Source of the DNA: Bryobacteraceae bacterium | GTDB lineage: Bacteria; Acidobacteriota; Terriglobia; Bryobacterales; Bryobacteraceae | Assembly: GCA_030039005.1 (NCBI GenBank) | Contig: JASHQT010000672.1 | Coordinates: 1-8,127 of the forward strand | Length of the DNA: 8,127 bases | Direction: 5' to 3' | Part shown: in pieces, positions 1 through 6,412 of the stretch | Numbering within the stretch: position 1 is the stretch's first letter | Layout: every line of letters starts with the position of its first letter | Notes under the pieces: model-generated | The model's input: only the letters and a program-made list of their open reading frames with translations | Told to the model about the DNA's origin: nothing | Database searches by the model: none | Made by a program: the position numbers and the translations under genes

Positions 1-1
1 T

Positions 2-1108
2 AGTAATTATCCCTCGATGGTTCCGCGCCCTGCCGATGCCTGGCCCATTGCGCCGGCCGGATTCAAGGTCGATCTGTTCGCGAGCCATCTCGATGGCCCA
101 CGCTTGATCCGCGCCGCGCCCAACGGCGATCCCTTCGTCACCGAAAGCTACGCCGGCAAGATCGAAGTCCTCCGCGGGATCACCCCACACGGCGCACCGG
201 AGCGCACCTCCATCTTCACGACGGGCCTCAACAAGCCCTTCGGCATCGCATTCTATCCTCCAGCCGACCATCCCCAATTTCTCTATGTAGCCAACGCAGA
301 CTCGGTCGTTCGCTTCCCTTACCAGAATGGCGATCTTAGTGCCCGTGCGTCCGTTGCCACAATCGTCAGTAGCCTTCCGGCAATCCGAGGGCACTGGACC
401 CGCGATATCGCCTTCTCACTCGACGGCAAGCGCATGTTCGTGTCGGTCGGTTCCATGTCGAACGCAGGCGTCCCGCGCCTGTTATCCCTGCTTGAAGAGC
501 ATCGCGCCAACATTCTCGAATACACTCCCAGTGGCGCCTTCGTGAAAGTCTATGCCTCGGGTATCCGTAACCCGGCCGGCATCACCGTCGACCCGGCCAC
601 GGGCGAGCTCTGGCGCTCGACCAACGAGCGCGACAAATTAGGCGACAACCTCGTTCCCGATTACATCACGCGTGTACCGGAAGGTGGCTTCTATGGCTGG
701 CCCTGGTTTTACATTGGAGGCCACCCGGACCCTCGCCGCCAAGGGGAACGCCCTGATCTCAAGAATAGGGTGATCGTTCCCGATGTGCTGCTTGTACCAC
801 ACTTGGCGTCCCTGGAAATGACCTTTTATCGCGGCGAGCAATTTCCCCACGAATATTCGGGCGATATTTTCGCCGCCGAACATGGTTCCTGGAACCGATC
901 CACACGCGCTGGCTATGAAGTGATCCGTGTTCCGCTCCAGGATGGCCACGCCTTGGGAGTTTACGAGGACTTCCTCACGGGATTCGTGACTGCCGATGGA
1001 CGCGTATGGGGGCGGCCGGTTGGTGTTGCCGTAGCCCACGATGGATCGCTGATGGTAACCGACGACGGCTCCGATTCGATTTGGAGGATCAGTTATAGCA
1101 AGAAGTAG
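2..1108 (+). CDS. PQQ-dependent sugar (glucose/sorbosone) dehydrogenase-like protein, 5' partial
   Basis: This resembles the soluble glucose/L-sorbosone dehydrogenase family: six-bladed beta-propellers that oxidise sugars or related alcohols and aldehydes using PQQ and calcium, normally exported. Counting from the Met at 17, visible family segments are GFKVDLFA (15-22), APNGDPFVTES (34-44), GHWTRDIAF (125-133; its His sits where the family's catalytic His lies), GIRNPAGITVDP (182-193), NERDKLGDNLVPDY (203-216), GGFYGWPW (223-230), AEHGSWNRS (287-295) and GRPVGVAVAHDG (332-343). The frame is open from base 2, there is no stop or SD before the ATG at 17, and the protein begins directly with mature-domain sequence. 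I therefore infer that the true start, with a signal peptide and possibly a cytochrome c domain, lies left of the window. The C-terminus is natural, ending at TAG 1106-1108. The substrate cannot be read from sequence. No clear terminator follows. Confidence 0.88.
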   Translation, partial: SNYPSMVPRPADAWPIAPAGFKVDLFASHLDGPRLIRAAPNGDPFVTESYAGKIEVLRGITPHGAPERTSIFTTGLNKPFGIAFYPPADHPQFLYVANADSVVRFPYQNGDLSARASVATIVSSLPAIRGHWTRDIAFSLDGKRMFVSVGSMSNAGVPRLLSLLEEHRANILEYTPSGAFVKVYASGIRNPAGITVDPATGELWRSTNERDKLGDNLVPDYITRVPEGGFYGWPWFYIGGHPDPRRQGERPDLKNRVIVPDVLLVPHLASLEMTFYRGEQFPHEYSGDIFAAEHGSWNRSTRAGYEVIRVPLQDGHALGVYEDFLTGFVTADGRVWGRPVGVAVAHDGSLMVTDDGSDSIWRISYSKK

Positions 1109-1409
1109 AGAAACTCAATGCTCGGCAAACCATGAGCTGGAGAACGATCTGATTACGATTCGTGCCCTGAGCCGATTACCGATTGAGAATCGACTCCGAC
1201 GAGGAACAAAAAGTCTGCAAGCAGAATTGCGGGCTAAAATTCGTTTCGTTGACCAAGCCGAAGACTCTCGTGCGCCCGGGTTTGGCCTTCGTCGCTATGG
1301 TGCTCGGGATCATTTCAGGAATGGTGACCGGTTCCACGTGAACCGCTCTTGCTATGAGCAGCAAGTGGGAATTCGCGTTCGCTGCGGAGGTTGTCAGTGG
1401 CCTTCCCAG
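1109..1409. other. Intergenic stretch, no supported gene
   Basis: No reading frame here has both an SD and a recognisable product. Plus-strand frame 1 (about 1171-1347) would encode a hydrophobic segment, LAFVAMVLGIISGMV, but it has no good start and hits TGA at once. The one structured element is an inverted repeat at 1329-1345, a six-base stem (CGGTTC/GAACCG) with a five-base loop. It lies 65-80 bases downstream of the stop of the minus-strand small gene and has no T-run after it, so calling it a terminator would be a guess. Confidence 0.5.
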
Positions 1410-1637
1410 CTATAGAACGTGCACCTCGGTCGCATTCGTCGATAAGAGAAACACACGCTGACCGCACAGGTATTGCTTTTGCTCGGCCACGGTGAGCCAT
1501 ATTCGGGCGGGTTGTTCACAGCGTCTCGCACTACATCGTATGGGGCCACTCGGATTCGGCGCGGGGCTTCGAAAAGCTACGTATAGACTTGCCTTACCGT
1601 TCGGACGGCCACATTTCTCGCATCTTGCCAACGCCAC
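1410..1637 (-). CDS. Small cysteine-pair (zinc-ribbon-like) hypothetical protein, 75 aa
   Basis: Reading the minus strand from GTG 1637 gives 75 residues with two cysteine pairs, C6-x2-C9 (RCEKCGRP) and C35-x4-C40 (CSARRC). An aromatic/charged C-terminal block follows (IWLTVAEQKQYLCGQRVF, 46-63), then TNATEVHV. The layout, an N-terminal CxxCG, a mid-protein Cys pair followed by a P-x-x-WL segment, and a closing GQRVF, resembles a family of uncharacterised roughly 75-residue proteins I recall from cyanobacteria and acidobacteria. That recollection is unchecked. Metal binding is inferred from the cysteines. The start is chosen because GGAGG (1645-1649) sits seven bases before GTG 1637 but only one base before the in-frame GTG at 1643, which would add two residues. 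Codon third positions look less GC-biased than in the nad genes. The gene stands alone in the non-coding stretch. An inverted repeat (GGGCGC 1654-1659 / GCGCCC 1673-1678) lies in its upstream region. Confidence 0.55.
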   Translation of the reverse strand: MALARCEKCGRPNGKASLYVAFRSPAPNPSGPIRCSARRCEQPARIWLTVAEQKQYLCGQRVFLLSTNATEVHVL

Positions 1638-1714
1638 GATCACGCCTCCATTGGGGCGCGCCGAAAACTGAGGCGCCCTTACAACCTCCCCTGGGTTCAG
1701 GCACCAAATTTAAG

Positions 1715-1752
1715 TTCGACGCTCCTGCCACATTTCGACGCTCCTGCCACAT
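1715..1752. repeat. Perfect 19-bp direct tandem repeat, two copies
   Basis: The unit TTCGACGCTCCTGCCACAT occurs at 1715-1733 and again, without a gap or mismatch, at 1734-1752. Read on the minus strand each copy contains TGTGGCAGGAGCGTCGAA. It lies in non-coding DNA about 80 bases upstream of the small minus-strand cysteine-pair gene. It could be a simple slippage duplication, an operator with two sites, or a relic of an insertion-sequence end. IS21-type ends carry TG..CA termini with internal multiple repeats, but no transposase gene is present here. Confidence 0.85.
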
Positions 1753-2343
1753 AGTGATGGATCATTCCCAATATGTTTCAGCCGAAACCTCGCCCAACAT
1801 GCCGCCCCCAAACTTTTACAATTGGTGCGCCGGTTTGTCTCAGAGGCCCAGAAAGGTTCCACACAGAGCGCTGCCTCGGCGTATTATCTTCCCTTCTCCA
1901 TGAGCACAGGCTGAATTATCACAGGACGCGCTGGTTTCAGTGCGCCTTCGAAAGTGGGTTGCCCCCCTCATGCGGAGGGCAAGCACGGCGTGAGCTCGCG
2001 TAACGGATCAGGCCGCGCGGTGCTGAAGAAAGCGGTGCCACTCGCCGATGTCCATCGCGAGTGACAAAACCTCGGCCAACGCAGTCTTGCCTTAATCGGC
2101 GGTTTAATCGTCACCACGAAAGGAATCTCCGATCCGTGAATTGACCACCGTTTCGTGCTACAGCTGCAATCGATCACGCACTGATTACTCGTTGTCCTCT
2201 GTCTTCGTCGGGTGATATCGGACGATGCGGCATGGAATGGACAGTATTTATGGCAGTACTGGAAACGTGTTTTCAATAACCTGCAGAGTCAATTGGACGG
2301 CTAAACGAACAAGTCCCACCCCGGGCACCAAATCAGCGCCTCT

Positions 2344-2460
2344 AACGGCGCCTTCCCCACGCTGGCTCGGTTACCGCACTGCGGCGTTGGCTTACCGCCA
2401 CCGCCGGCTCCCCCGAATGCTACGATCGAATTGAGCGACGTTGGCTCCTGCGGCGCCGTT
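2344..2460 (+). promoter_or_regulatory. Candidate structured upstream part of the nadA leader
   Basis: Two mutually exclusive pairings are visible. Locally, GCGCC (2336-2340) pairs with GGCGC (2347-2351) around a six-base loop. Alternatively, AACGGCGCC (2344-2352) pairs perfectly over nine bases with GGCGCCGTT (2452-2460), closing a 99-base interior. Inside are an eight-base motif CGYTGGCT three times (2360, 2385, 2439), CCCCG at 2411-2415, a small hairpin CGAT-CGA-ATTG (2423-2433), and directly after it AGCGACG (2434-2440), which recurs as AGCGATG at the nadA start (2509-2515). An NAD+-binding riboswitch class (the nadA motif, two similar domains) is known upstream of nadA in Acidobacteria, so position and taxon fit. 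I cannot match the full consensus by eye. The GGCGCC cores are palindromic and common in GC-rich DNA, so chance remains possible. Confidence 0.28.
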
Positions 2461-2473
2461 CGTTGTTCCTATT

Positions 2474-2507
2474 AGGTGGACTTGACGCTAAGCGCTCAGG
2501 TCCCCCT
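2474..2507 (+). promoter_or_regulatory. Strong hairpin abutting the nadA start codon
   Basis: The arms are AGG (2474-2476) + GGACTTGA (2478-2485) + CGC (2486-2488) against GCG (2492-2494) + TCAGGTCC (2496-2503) + CCT (2505-2507), around the loop TAA. That gives 14 pairs, with one T.G wobble, one T/C mismatch (2477/2504) and one bulged C (2495). It ends five bases before the nadA ATG at 2513. The only SD-like sequences nearby, TCAGG (2496-2500) and AGGTGG (2474-2479), are both inside the stem. No T-run follows, so a terminator is unlikely. The geometry suggests control of ribosome access to nadA. The pairing is seen directly; the function is inferred. Confidence 0.5.
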
Positions 2508-2512
2508 CAGCG

Positions 2513-3520
2513 ATGATTGAGACCGTTGTACTACCTCCCCCGGGTTCGGCTCTGGAAGCTGATCCCTACGCCAGAATGGATCTCCGCGCGGCCATCCACC
2601 GGCTGCGCCGGGAACGGAACGCCGTCATTCTCGCCCATTATTATCAGGAGGGCGAAATCCAGGATTTGGCGGATTTCGTCGGTGACTCCCTCGACCTCTC
2701 TCGCAAAGCCGCCGCCACCGCTGCCGATGTCATCGTCTTTTGCGGCGTGCGCTTCATGGGCGAAGTGGCCAAGATTCTCGCTCCTACCCGCACCGTGCTG
2801 ATTCCCGACGCCGAAGCCGGATGTTCTCTCGAAGCCTCCTGCCGTCCTGAGGTCTTCCGGCATTTTCGCGATCGCTACCCCGGCCACATCGCCGTCACGT
2901 ACATCAATTGCTCGGCGGAAGTGAAGGCGCTCTCGGACGTGATTGTGACGTCGTCGAACGCCGAAGCGATCATTCGCCAACTTCCCCAAGATCAACCCAT
3001 CCTATTCGCCCCGGACCGGCACCTGGGAGCGTATCTTCAAAGGAAGACCGGCCGTGAAATGGTTCTTTGGCCCGGGGCCTGCATCGTTCACGAACAGTTT
3101 TCCGAACGCGAGCTGATCAAGCTCAAGGCGCGTCATCCGCAAGCGCTGGTGGCCGCGCATCCGGAATGTCCCGCGGGGATTCTCGCGCATGCCGATCACG
3201 TCGGCTCGACACGCGCCATCCTCGAATTCGTGCTTAGCTCCAAAGGCCAGGAGTTTATCGTTGGAACCGAGCGGCACATCATCCACCAGATGGAGAAGGC
3301 CGCGGCGGACAAAATCTTTTTTCCAGTCCCCGGCGCCGATGGTGGCTGCAGTTGCTCGGACTGCCCATTCATGGCGCGGAACACGCTGGAAAAGATCTAT
3401 CTCGCCCTGCTCAACGACGCTCCTCGCATCGAGTTGCCAGAGCAACTGCGTCTGGCCGCCCTGAAGCCCCTCGAAAGGATGCTGGAAATGTCGGCCTCCG
3501 TTCCGGTTGGACGCGGCTGA
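2513..3520 (+). CDS. nadA: Quinolinate synthase (NadA)
   Basis: NadA condenses iminoaspartate with dihydroxyacetone phosphate to quinolinate using a 4Fe-4S cluster, in the cytoplasm. Family blocks in the 335-residue protein are [20 protein letters not shown] (39-58), [17 protein letters not shown] (73-89), [14 protein letters not shown] (97-110), [13 protein letters not shown] (130-142), WPGACIVHE (186-194), AHPECPAGI (215-223), [10 protein letters not shown] (251-260) and [11 protein letters not shown] (277-287). The three cluster ligands are most likely C77, C190 and C284. The extra C279 and C281 in front of C284 recall the CxxCxxC of other NadA proteins. ATG 2513 is the first start codon after an in-frame stop at 2489; ATG 2576 (Met22) is the alternative, just before the conserved core. 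No accessible SD precedes it, because a hairpin covers the region. It is the first gene of the nadA-nadC-nadB unit; nadC starts nine bases after its stop. Confidence 0.97.
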   Translation: MIETVVLPPPGSALEADPYARMDLRAAIHRLRRERNAVILAHYYQEGEIQDLADFVGDSLDLSRKAAATAADVIVFCGVRFMGEVAKILAPTRTVLIPDAEAGCSLEASCRPEVFRHFRDRYPGHIAVTYINCSAEVKALSDVIVTSSNAEAIIRQLPQDQPILFAPDRHLGAYLQRKTGREMVLWPGACIVHEQFSERELIKLKARHPQALVAAHPECPAGILAHADHVGSTRAILEFVLSSKGQEFIVGTERHIIHQMEKAAADKIFFPVPGADGGCSCSDCPFMARNTLEKIYLALLNDAPRIELPEQLRLAALKPLERMLEMSASVPVGRG

Positions 3521-3529
3521 CCCGCGCTG

Positions 3530-4405
3530 ATGCCGTCGAAATCAGATCCGCCGGCGGGCTTGGACCTGGAGGATGCCCGCCGAGTGATCCAGGCAGCGCT
3601 CGACGAGGATATCGGCTCCGGGGACGTTACCTCAGCGGCAGTGATTCCGGAAGACATCCGTTTCCACGGCGTGATGCGAGCGCGGCATGACATGGTGGTT
3701 GCCGGGCTGCCCGTCGCTTGCGAGGTGTTCCGCCTGGTTGTTCCCGATGCCGACTTTCGGCCATTGGTTGCCGACGGAGACAGTGTGACAAGCGGCGCCA
3801 TCCTGGCGGAGATCGACGGGCCGGCGCGAGGGCTGCTGACGGCGGAACGAACCGCGCTGAACTTTTTGCAGATCCTCTCCGGGATCGCCACGGCGACACG
3901 CGCTTATGTCGAACGAATCCGAGGGACAGGCTGCACTTTGCTGGACACGCGCAAGACAATTCCCGGCATGCGCAAACTCTCCAAATATGCGAGCCGCTGC
4001 GGGGGCGCTTCGAACCACCGCATGGGGCTTTTTGATGCGATATTGATCAAGGACAATCACATCGCCGTGTGTGGCGGCATTTCCGAAGCGGTGCGCAAAG
4101 CAAGATCCGCCGCACAAGCGGGAGGTCTGACGATCGAAGTGGAGTGCGATACCCTCGCGCAGGTGGCCGTAGCTCGCGACGCCGGCGTTGACAGAATCCT
4201 GCTCGACAATATGAGCATCCAAGAACTACGCCAGGCTGTCGCGCTCGTCGGCGGAGGAGCGAAGACTGAAGCATCAGGAGGTGTCACGGTCGAAACCGTA
4301 GCCGCGATCGCCGCAACGGGAGTCGATTTCGTTTCGGTCGGACGGATCACCCAATCGGCTTCGGCCGTCGATATTGGCCTGGATTGGGCTGAGACAAAGA
4401 CCTGA
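3530..4405 (+). CDS. nadC: Nicotinate-nucleotide diphosphorylase, carboxylating (quinolinate phosphoribosyltransferase)
   Basis: NadC converts quinolinate and phosphoribosyl pyrophosphate to nicotinate mononucleotide, CO2 and pyrophosphate. The 291-residue length is typical. Visible blocks are ALDEDIGSGDVTS (23-35), AERTALNFLQILSGIAT (105-121), the signature LLDTRKTIPGMRKLSKYA (137-154) with R141/K142, SNHRMGLFDAILIKDNHI (161-178) with H163, R164 and K174, IEVEC (202-206), ILLDNM (223-228), ASGGV (248-252) and SVGRITQSASAVDIGLDW (269-286). In this last block the frequent THS is TQS, a small variation. ATG 3530 follows the nadA stop by nine bases without a clear SD, so translation is probably coupled. 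The last codons and the stop TGA (4403-4405) lie inside a 13-bp repeat shared with the nadB upstream region. Confidence 0.97.
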   Translation: MPSKSDPPAGLDLEDARRVIQAALDEDIGSGDVTSAAVIPEDIRFHGVMRARHDMVVAGLPVACEVFRLVVPDADFRPLVADGDSVTSGAILAEIDGPARGLLTAERTALNFLQILSGIATATRAYVERIRGTGCTLLDTRKTIPGMRKLSKYASRCGGASNHRMGLFDAILIKDNHIAVCGGISEAVRKARSAAQAGGLTIEVECDTLAQVAVARDAGVDRILLDNMSIQELRQAVALVGGGAKTEASGGVTVETVAAIAATGVDFVSVGRITQSASAVDIGLDWAETKT

Positions 4406-4426
4406 GACGAAGACCTGAGACAAAGC
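4391..4426 (+). repeat. 13-bp tandem repeat forming the nadC-nadB junction
   Basis: The unit GAGACAAAGACCT (4391-4403) is followed by GAGACGAAGACCT (4404-4416, one mismatch) and a partial third copy, GAGACAAAG (4417-4425). The nadC stop TGA spans the boundary of copies one and two, and the third copy lies immediately upstream of the nadB ATG at 4428. Because 13 is not a multiple of three, gain or loss of a unit would change the spacing between the two genes and could alter the NadC C-terminus. It looks like a recent slippage duplication that created or lengthened the 22-base gap between the genes. Confidence 0.85.
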
Positions 4427-4427
4427 A

Positions 4428-6029
4428 ATGACCGACAGCTACGACCTTCTCGTCCTCGGCTCCGGCGCCGCGGGACTTTCAGTGGTGCTTCACGCGCTCG
4501 AGCTGAATCCGAAACTACGAATTGCAGTCGTCGCCAAGAGCGCCGCGGTGAGCGGGAGCACAGCTCAGGCGCAGGGTGGCATCGCCGCGGTGTTCGATTC
4601 CTCGGACAGTATCGAATCGCATGTGGCTGACACCTTGGATGCCGGGGCGGGGTTGTGCGATCCGGTGACGGTCCGCTACGTCGCCGAACACGCGCGGGAA
4701 GCAATTGACTGGCTTGCCGGCGAGGGAGTGAGTTTCGACCGCGATCCGAATACCGGCGAGTACCAACTGGGGCGCGAGGGAGGACATTCGCATCGGCGCA
4801 TCGTCCATTCCGCGGACGCGACCGGACGCGCCGTCGAAACCGCACTCATCGCCCGCCTGGCCGAGAGCTGCGGAGTGCTGTTTGAAAACTACGTCGCCAT
4901 CGATTTAATCCGCCATCCGCGAGCGGGCAACCGAAAGGCGCGTTGTGTGGGCGCCTACCTGCTCGATTGCGCGAGCGGGCGTGTGGTGGCCATCGCGGCA
5001 CGCGCGGTGGTACTCGCAACCGGCGGCGCCAGCCGCGTGTATCTGTATTCCACCAATCCCGCCGGCTCGACGGGCGACGGTATCGCGATGGCCTGGCGCG
5101 CCGGATGCCGCGTCGCGAATATGGAGTTCAGCCAGTTTCATCCCACGTGCTTGTATCATCCGAGAGCGCGGTCGTTCCTGATCAGCGAAGCGGTACGCGG
5201 CGAGGGTGGGCGGCTGGTGCGTCCCAACGGCACTCGTTTCATGGACGACTACGATCCGCGCGGCGAGCTGGCTCCGCGCGACATCGTGGCGCGCGCCATC
5301 GACGACGTAATGAAGCGGGAAGGCCACGATTGCGTCTATCTCGACATTTCCCACCAGCCCGTCGAATTCCTGCGCCGGCATTTCCCCACCATTTATGCAA
5401 AATGCCTGGAACTCGGCATCGATATCGCGCGCGAACCGATTCCCGTGGTTCCGGCGGCGCACTACACCTGCGGCGGCGTGATGACGGACCTCCACGGCCA
5501 CACGGATCTCGAAAATCTCTACGCCGCCGGCGAGGTGGCGTTTACGGGCTTGCATGGGGCCAATCGCCTGGCTTCCAATTCGCTACTGGAATGCCTGGTG
5601 TTCGGAGCGGCGGCCGCTTGCGACATCGTGTGCCGGCTGTCGCAGATACAACCCCCACCTGCGATTCCAGCGTGGGATGAGAGCCGCGTCACCGATTCCG
5701 ACGAAGAGGTGGTGGTGTCGCACAATTGGGATGAACTGCGGCGCTTCATGTGGGATTACGTTGGCATCGTGCGATCCACCAAGCGGCTGAAGCGGGCCCA
5801 ACATCGCGTGGCGCTGCTGCTGCGCGAAATTGCCGAATATTACGGAAGTTTCCGGGTCACAAAAGATTTGATCGAATTGCGCAATTTGAGCCTGGTCGCG
5901 GAGCTGATTGTGCGCTCGGCCTTGACCCGGAAAGAAAGCCGGGGCCTCCACTTCACCATCGATTACCGCCAGACCGCGGCCAAGGCTCATAACACGATCC
6001 TCGCGCCCCGGCCGCGCCCGGTGCGGTAG
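4428..6029 (+). CDS. nadB: L-aspartate oxidase (NadB)
   Basis: NadB is the FAD enzyme that oxidises L-aspartate to iminoaspartate, the substrate NadA needs; it uses oxygen or fumarate as acceptor. Visible features of the 533-residue protein are the N-terminal dinucleotide fold [12 protein letters not shown] (7-18), [15 protein letters not shown] (42-56), [13 protein letters not shown] (115-127), VVLATGGAS (194-202), the hallmark [11 protein letters not shown] (235-245), the active-site loop [13 protein letters not shown] (251-263), [15 protein letters not shown] (277-291), AAHYTCGGV (343-351) and [27 protein letters not shown] (362-388). H238, R284, H345 and R380 fall six positions before the E. 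coli residues H244, R290, H351 and R386. The helical C-terminal domain of the succinate dehydrogenase/fumarate reductase flavoprotein superfamily is present, and the length is normal. The start lacks a clear SD. The protein ends at TAG 6027-6029, two bases from the stop of the minus-strand small gene. Confidence 0.97.
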   Translation: MTDSYDLLVLGSGAAGLSVVLHALELNPKLRIAVVAKSAAVSGSTAQAQGGIAAVFDSSDSIESHVADTLDAGAGLCDPVTVRYVAEHAREAIDWLAGEGVSFDRDPNTGEYQLGREGGHSHRRIVHSADATGRAVETALIARLAESCGVLFENYVAIDLIRHPRAGNRKARCVGAYLLDCASGRVVAIAARAVVLATGGASRVYLYSTNPAGSTGDGIAMAWRAGCRVANMEFSQFHPTCLYHPRARSFLISEAVRGEGGRLVRPNGTRFMDDYDPRGELAPRDIVARAIDDVMKREGHDCVYLDISHQPVEFLRRHFPTIYAKCLELGIDIAREPIPVVPAAHYTCGGVMTDLHGHTDLENLYAAGEVAFTGLHGANRLASNSLLECLVFGAAAACDIVCRLSQIQPPPAIPAWDESRVTDSDEEVVVSHNWDELRRFMWDYVGIVRSTKRLKRAQHRVALLLREIAEYYGSFRVTKDLIELRNLSLVAELIVRSALTRKESRGLHFTIDYRQTAAKAHNTILAPRPRPVR

Positions 6030-6031
6030 GC

Positions 6032-6139
6032 TCAGCGGGTGCGGAGCCCATAAACGGCAGCCATCGGCACACGCACTTCCAGAATTCGTCCAATCCAACG
6101 TGCCGCAGTGCGCGCTGTTTTGATCGTTTTCATCCGCAT
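6032..6139 (-). CDS. Basic small protein, 35 aa, with near-ideal ribosome binding site
   Basis: The minus strand reads ATG 6139 to TGA 6032-6034 and gives 35 residues, starting MRMKTIKTARTAARWIGRIL and ending EVRVPMAAVYGLRTR. It is strongly basic (nine Arg, two Lys, one acidic residue). A possible amphipathic helix covers about residues 4-20, and a hydrophobic VPMAAVYGL segment follows. There are no cysteines, and no signal peptide is evident. I do not recognise a named family. Support comes from the SD: AAGGAGGTGA (6145-6154), ten bases complementary to the 16S tail, ends five bases before the ATG, with the GGAGG core eight bases from it. None of the nad genes has such a site. The ORF stops two bases from the nadB stop, so the tails converge without overlap. 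A second Met (residue 3) could also start. A candidate promoter lies about 270 bases upstream. A regulatory peptide, an RNA-binding or membrane-active peptide, or a peptide precursor are all open possibilities. Confidence 0.6.
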   Translation of the reverse strand: MRMKTIKTARTAARWIGRILEVRVPMAAVYGLRTR

Positions 6140-6144
6140 TGATC

Positions 6145-6154
6145 TCACCTCCTT
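6145..6154 (-). promoter_or_regulatory. Ten-base Shine-Dalgarno sequence of the 35-aa small gene
   Basis: On the minus strand AAGGAGGTGA runs from 6154 down to 6145, a full match to the anti-SD end of 16S rRNA. The ATG begins at 6139. It is by far the strongest ribosome site in the window and is the main reason to believe the small gene and its start. Confidence 0.75.
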
Positions 6155-6180
6155 CCTTTGAAGACACTCCGGCGGCAAAA

Positions 6181-6204
6181 CGCGCGCTCCGGACGGAGCA
6201 CGCG
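6181..6204. repeat. Imperfect inverted repeat upstream of the 35-aa small gene
   Basis: CGCG-c-GCTCC (6181-6190) faces GGAGC-a-CGCG (6195-6204), with one mismatch in the stem and GGAC at the centre. It lies 42 bases upstream of the small-gene ATG, just before its SD region. There is no T-run. It could be an operator or an RNA hairpin in the leader; its function is unknown. Confidence 0.45.
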
Positions 6205-6412
6205 AAGCCCGAAAACAACAACGGTGATAAAGCTTTTGGAGGAGCGCGGAAAACGAAAGGCTATCGAGCGAAAGACAGGAGCAAATTCACAGAGGGAGGC
6301 TCCGGCGGCTCGGTCTCGATTCGCTGTTCGCGCGGCTTACTATGACCGTCGGACAATAGGGGCCTCCTTTCCGGGTGAATGGTGGCGGCGATTTCCATCG
6401 CCCCAATCACAG

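Larger units (their letters stand above)
1638..2473. other. Long non-coding, degenerate-looking stretch
   Basis: Open frames here are short (about 100 codons at most) and overlap on both strands. None has a good SD plus recognisable product, and stops are frequent in all frames. The first part (to about 2280) is less GC-rich than the flanking genes. The last part (from about 2310) becomes GC-rich and shows the pairings described for the nadA leader. One minus-strand frame around 2020-2085 reads GKTALAEVLSLAMDIGEWHR and onward to a TGA; it looks protein-like but is flanked by stops, so at most it is a gene remnant. I see no tRNA, intact insertion sequence or origin. Confidence 0.5.

Noticed and set aside
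638..1039. 133-codon minus-strand frame inside the PQQ-dehydrogenase gene
   Set aside because: It is the antisense shadow of a clearly recognisable plus-strand protein, with no SD and no family features.
1171..1347. Plus-strand frame with a hydrophobic segment LAFVAMVLGIISGMV
   Set aside because: It has no credible start or SD, ends at TGA soon after the segment, and has no recognisable family; not enough to call a gene or pseudogene.
1714..1732. GTTCGAC followed by CTCCTGCCACA, resembling a tRNA T-loop and 3' end
   Set aside because: The flanks do not form a T-stem, and no acceptor, D or anticodon arm is found upstream.
1968..2276. 102-codon minus-strand frame, possibly transposase debris
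   Set aside because: No catalytic motif or family signature can be recognised, and the more protein-like text lies in another frame with stops.
1700..2332. Ten-base match GGCACCAAAT at 1700-1709 and 2323-2332 as a dispersed repeat
   Set aside because: A single shared ten-mer is expected by chance in a stretch of this length, and the flanks do not match.
4057..4845. 262-codon minus-strand frame across nadC and nadB
   Set aside because: It is Arg/Pro-rich antisense of two well-identified enzymes and spans their junction; an artefact of GC-rich codon use.
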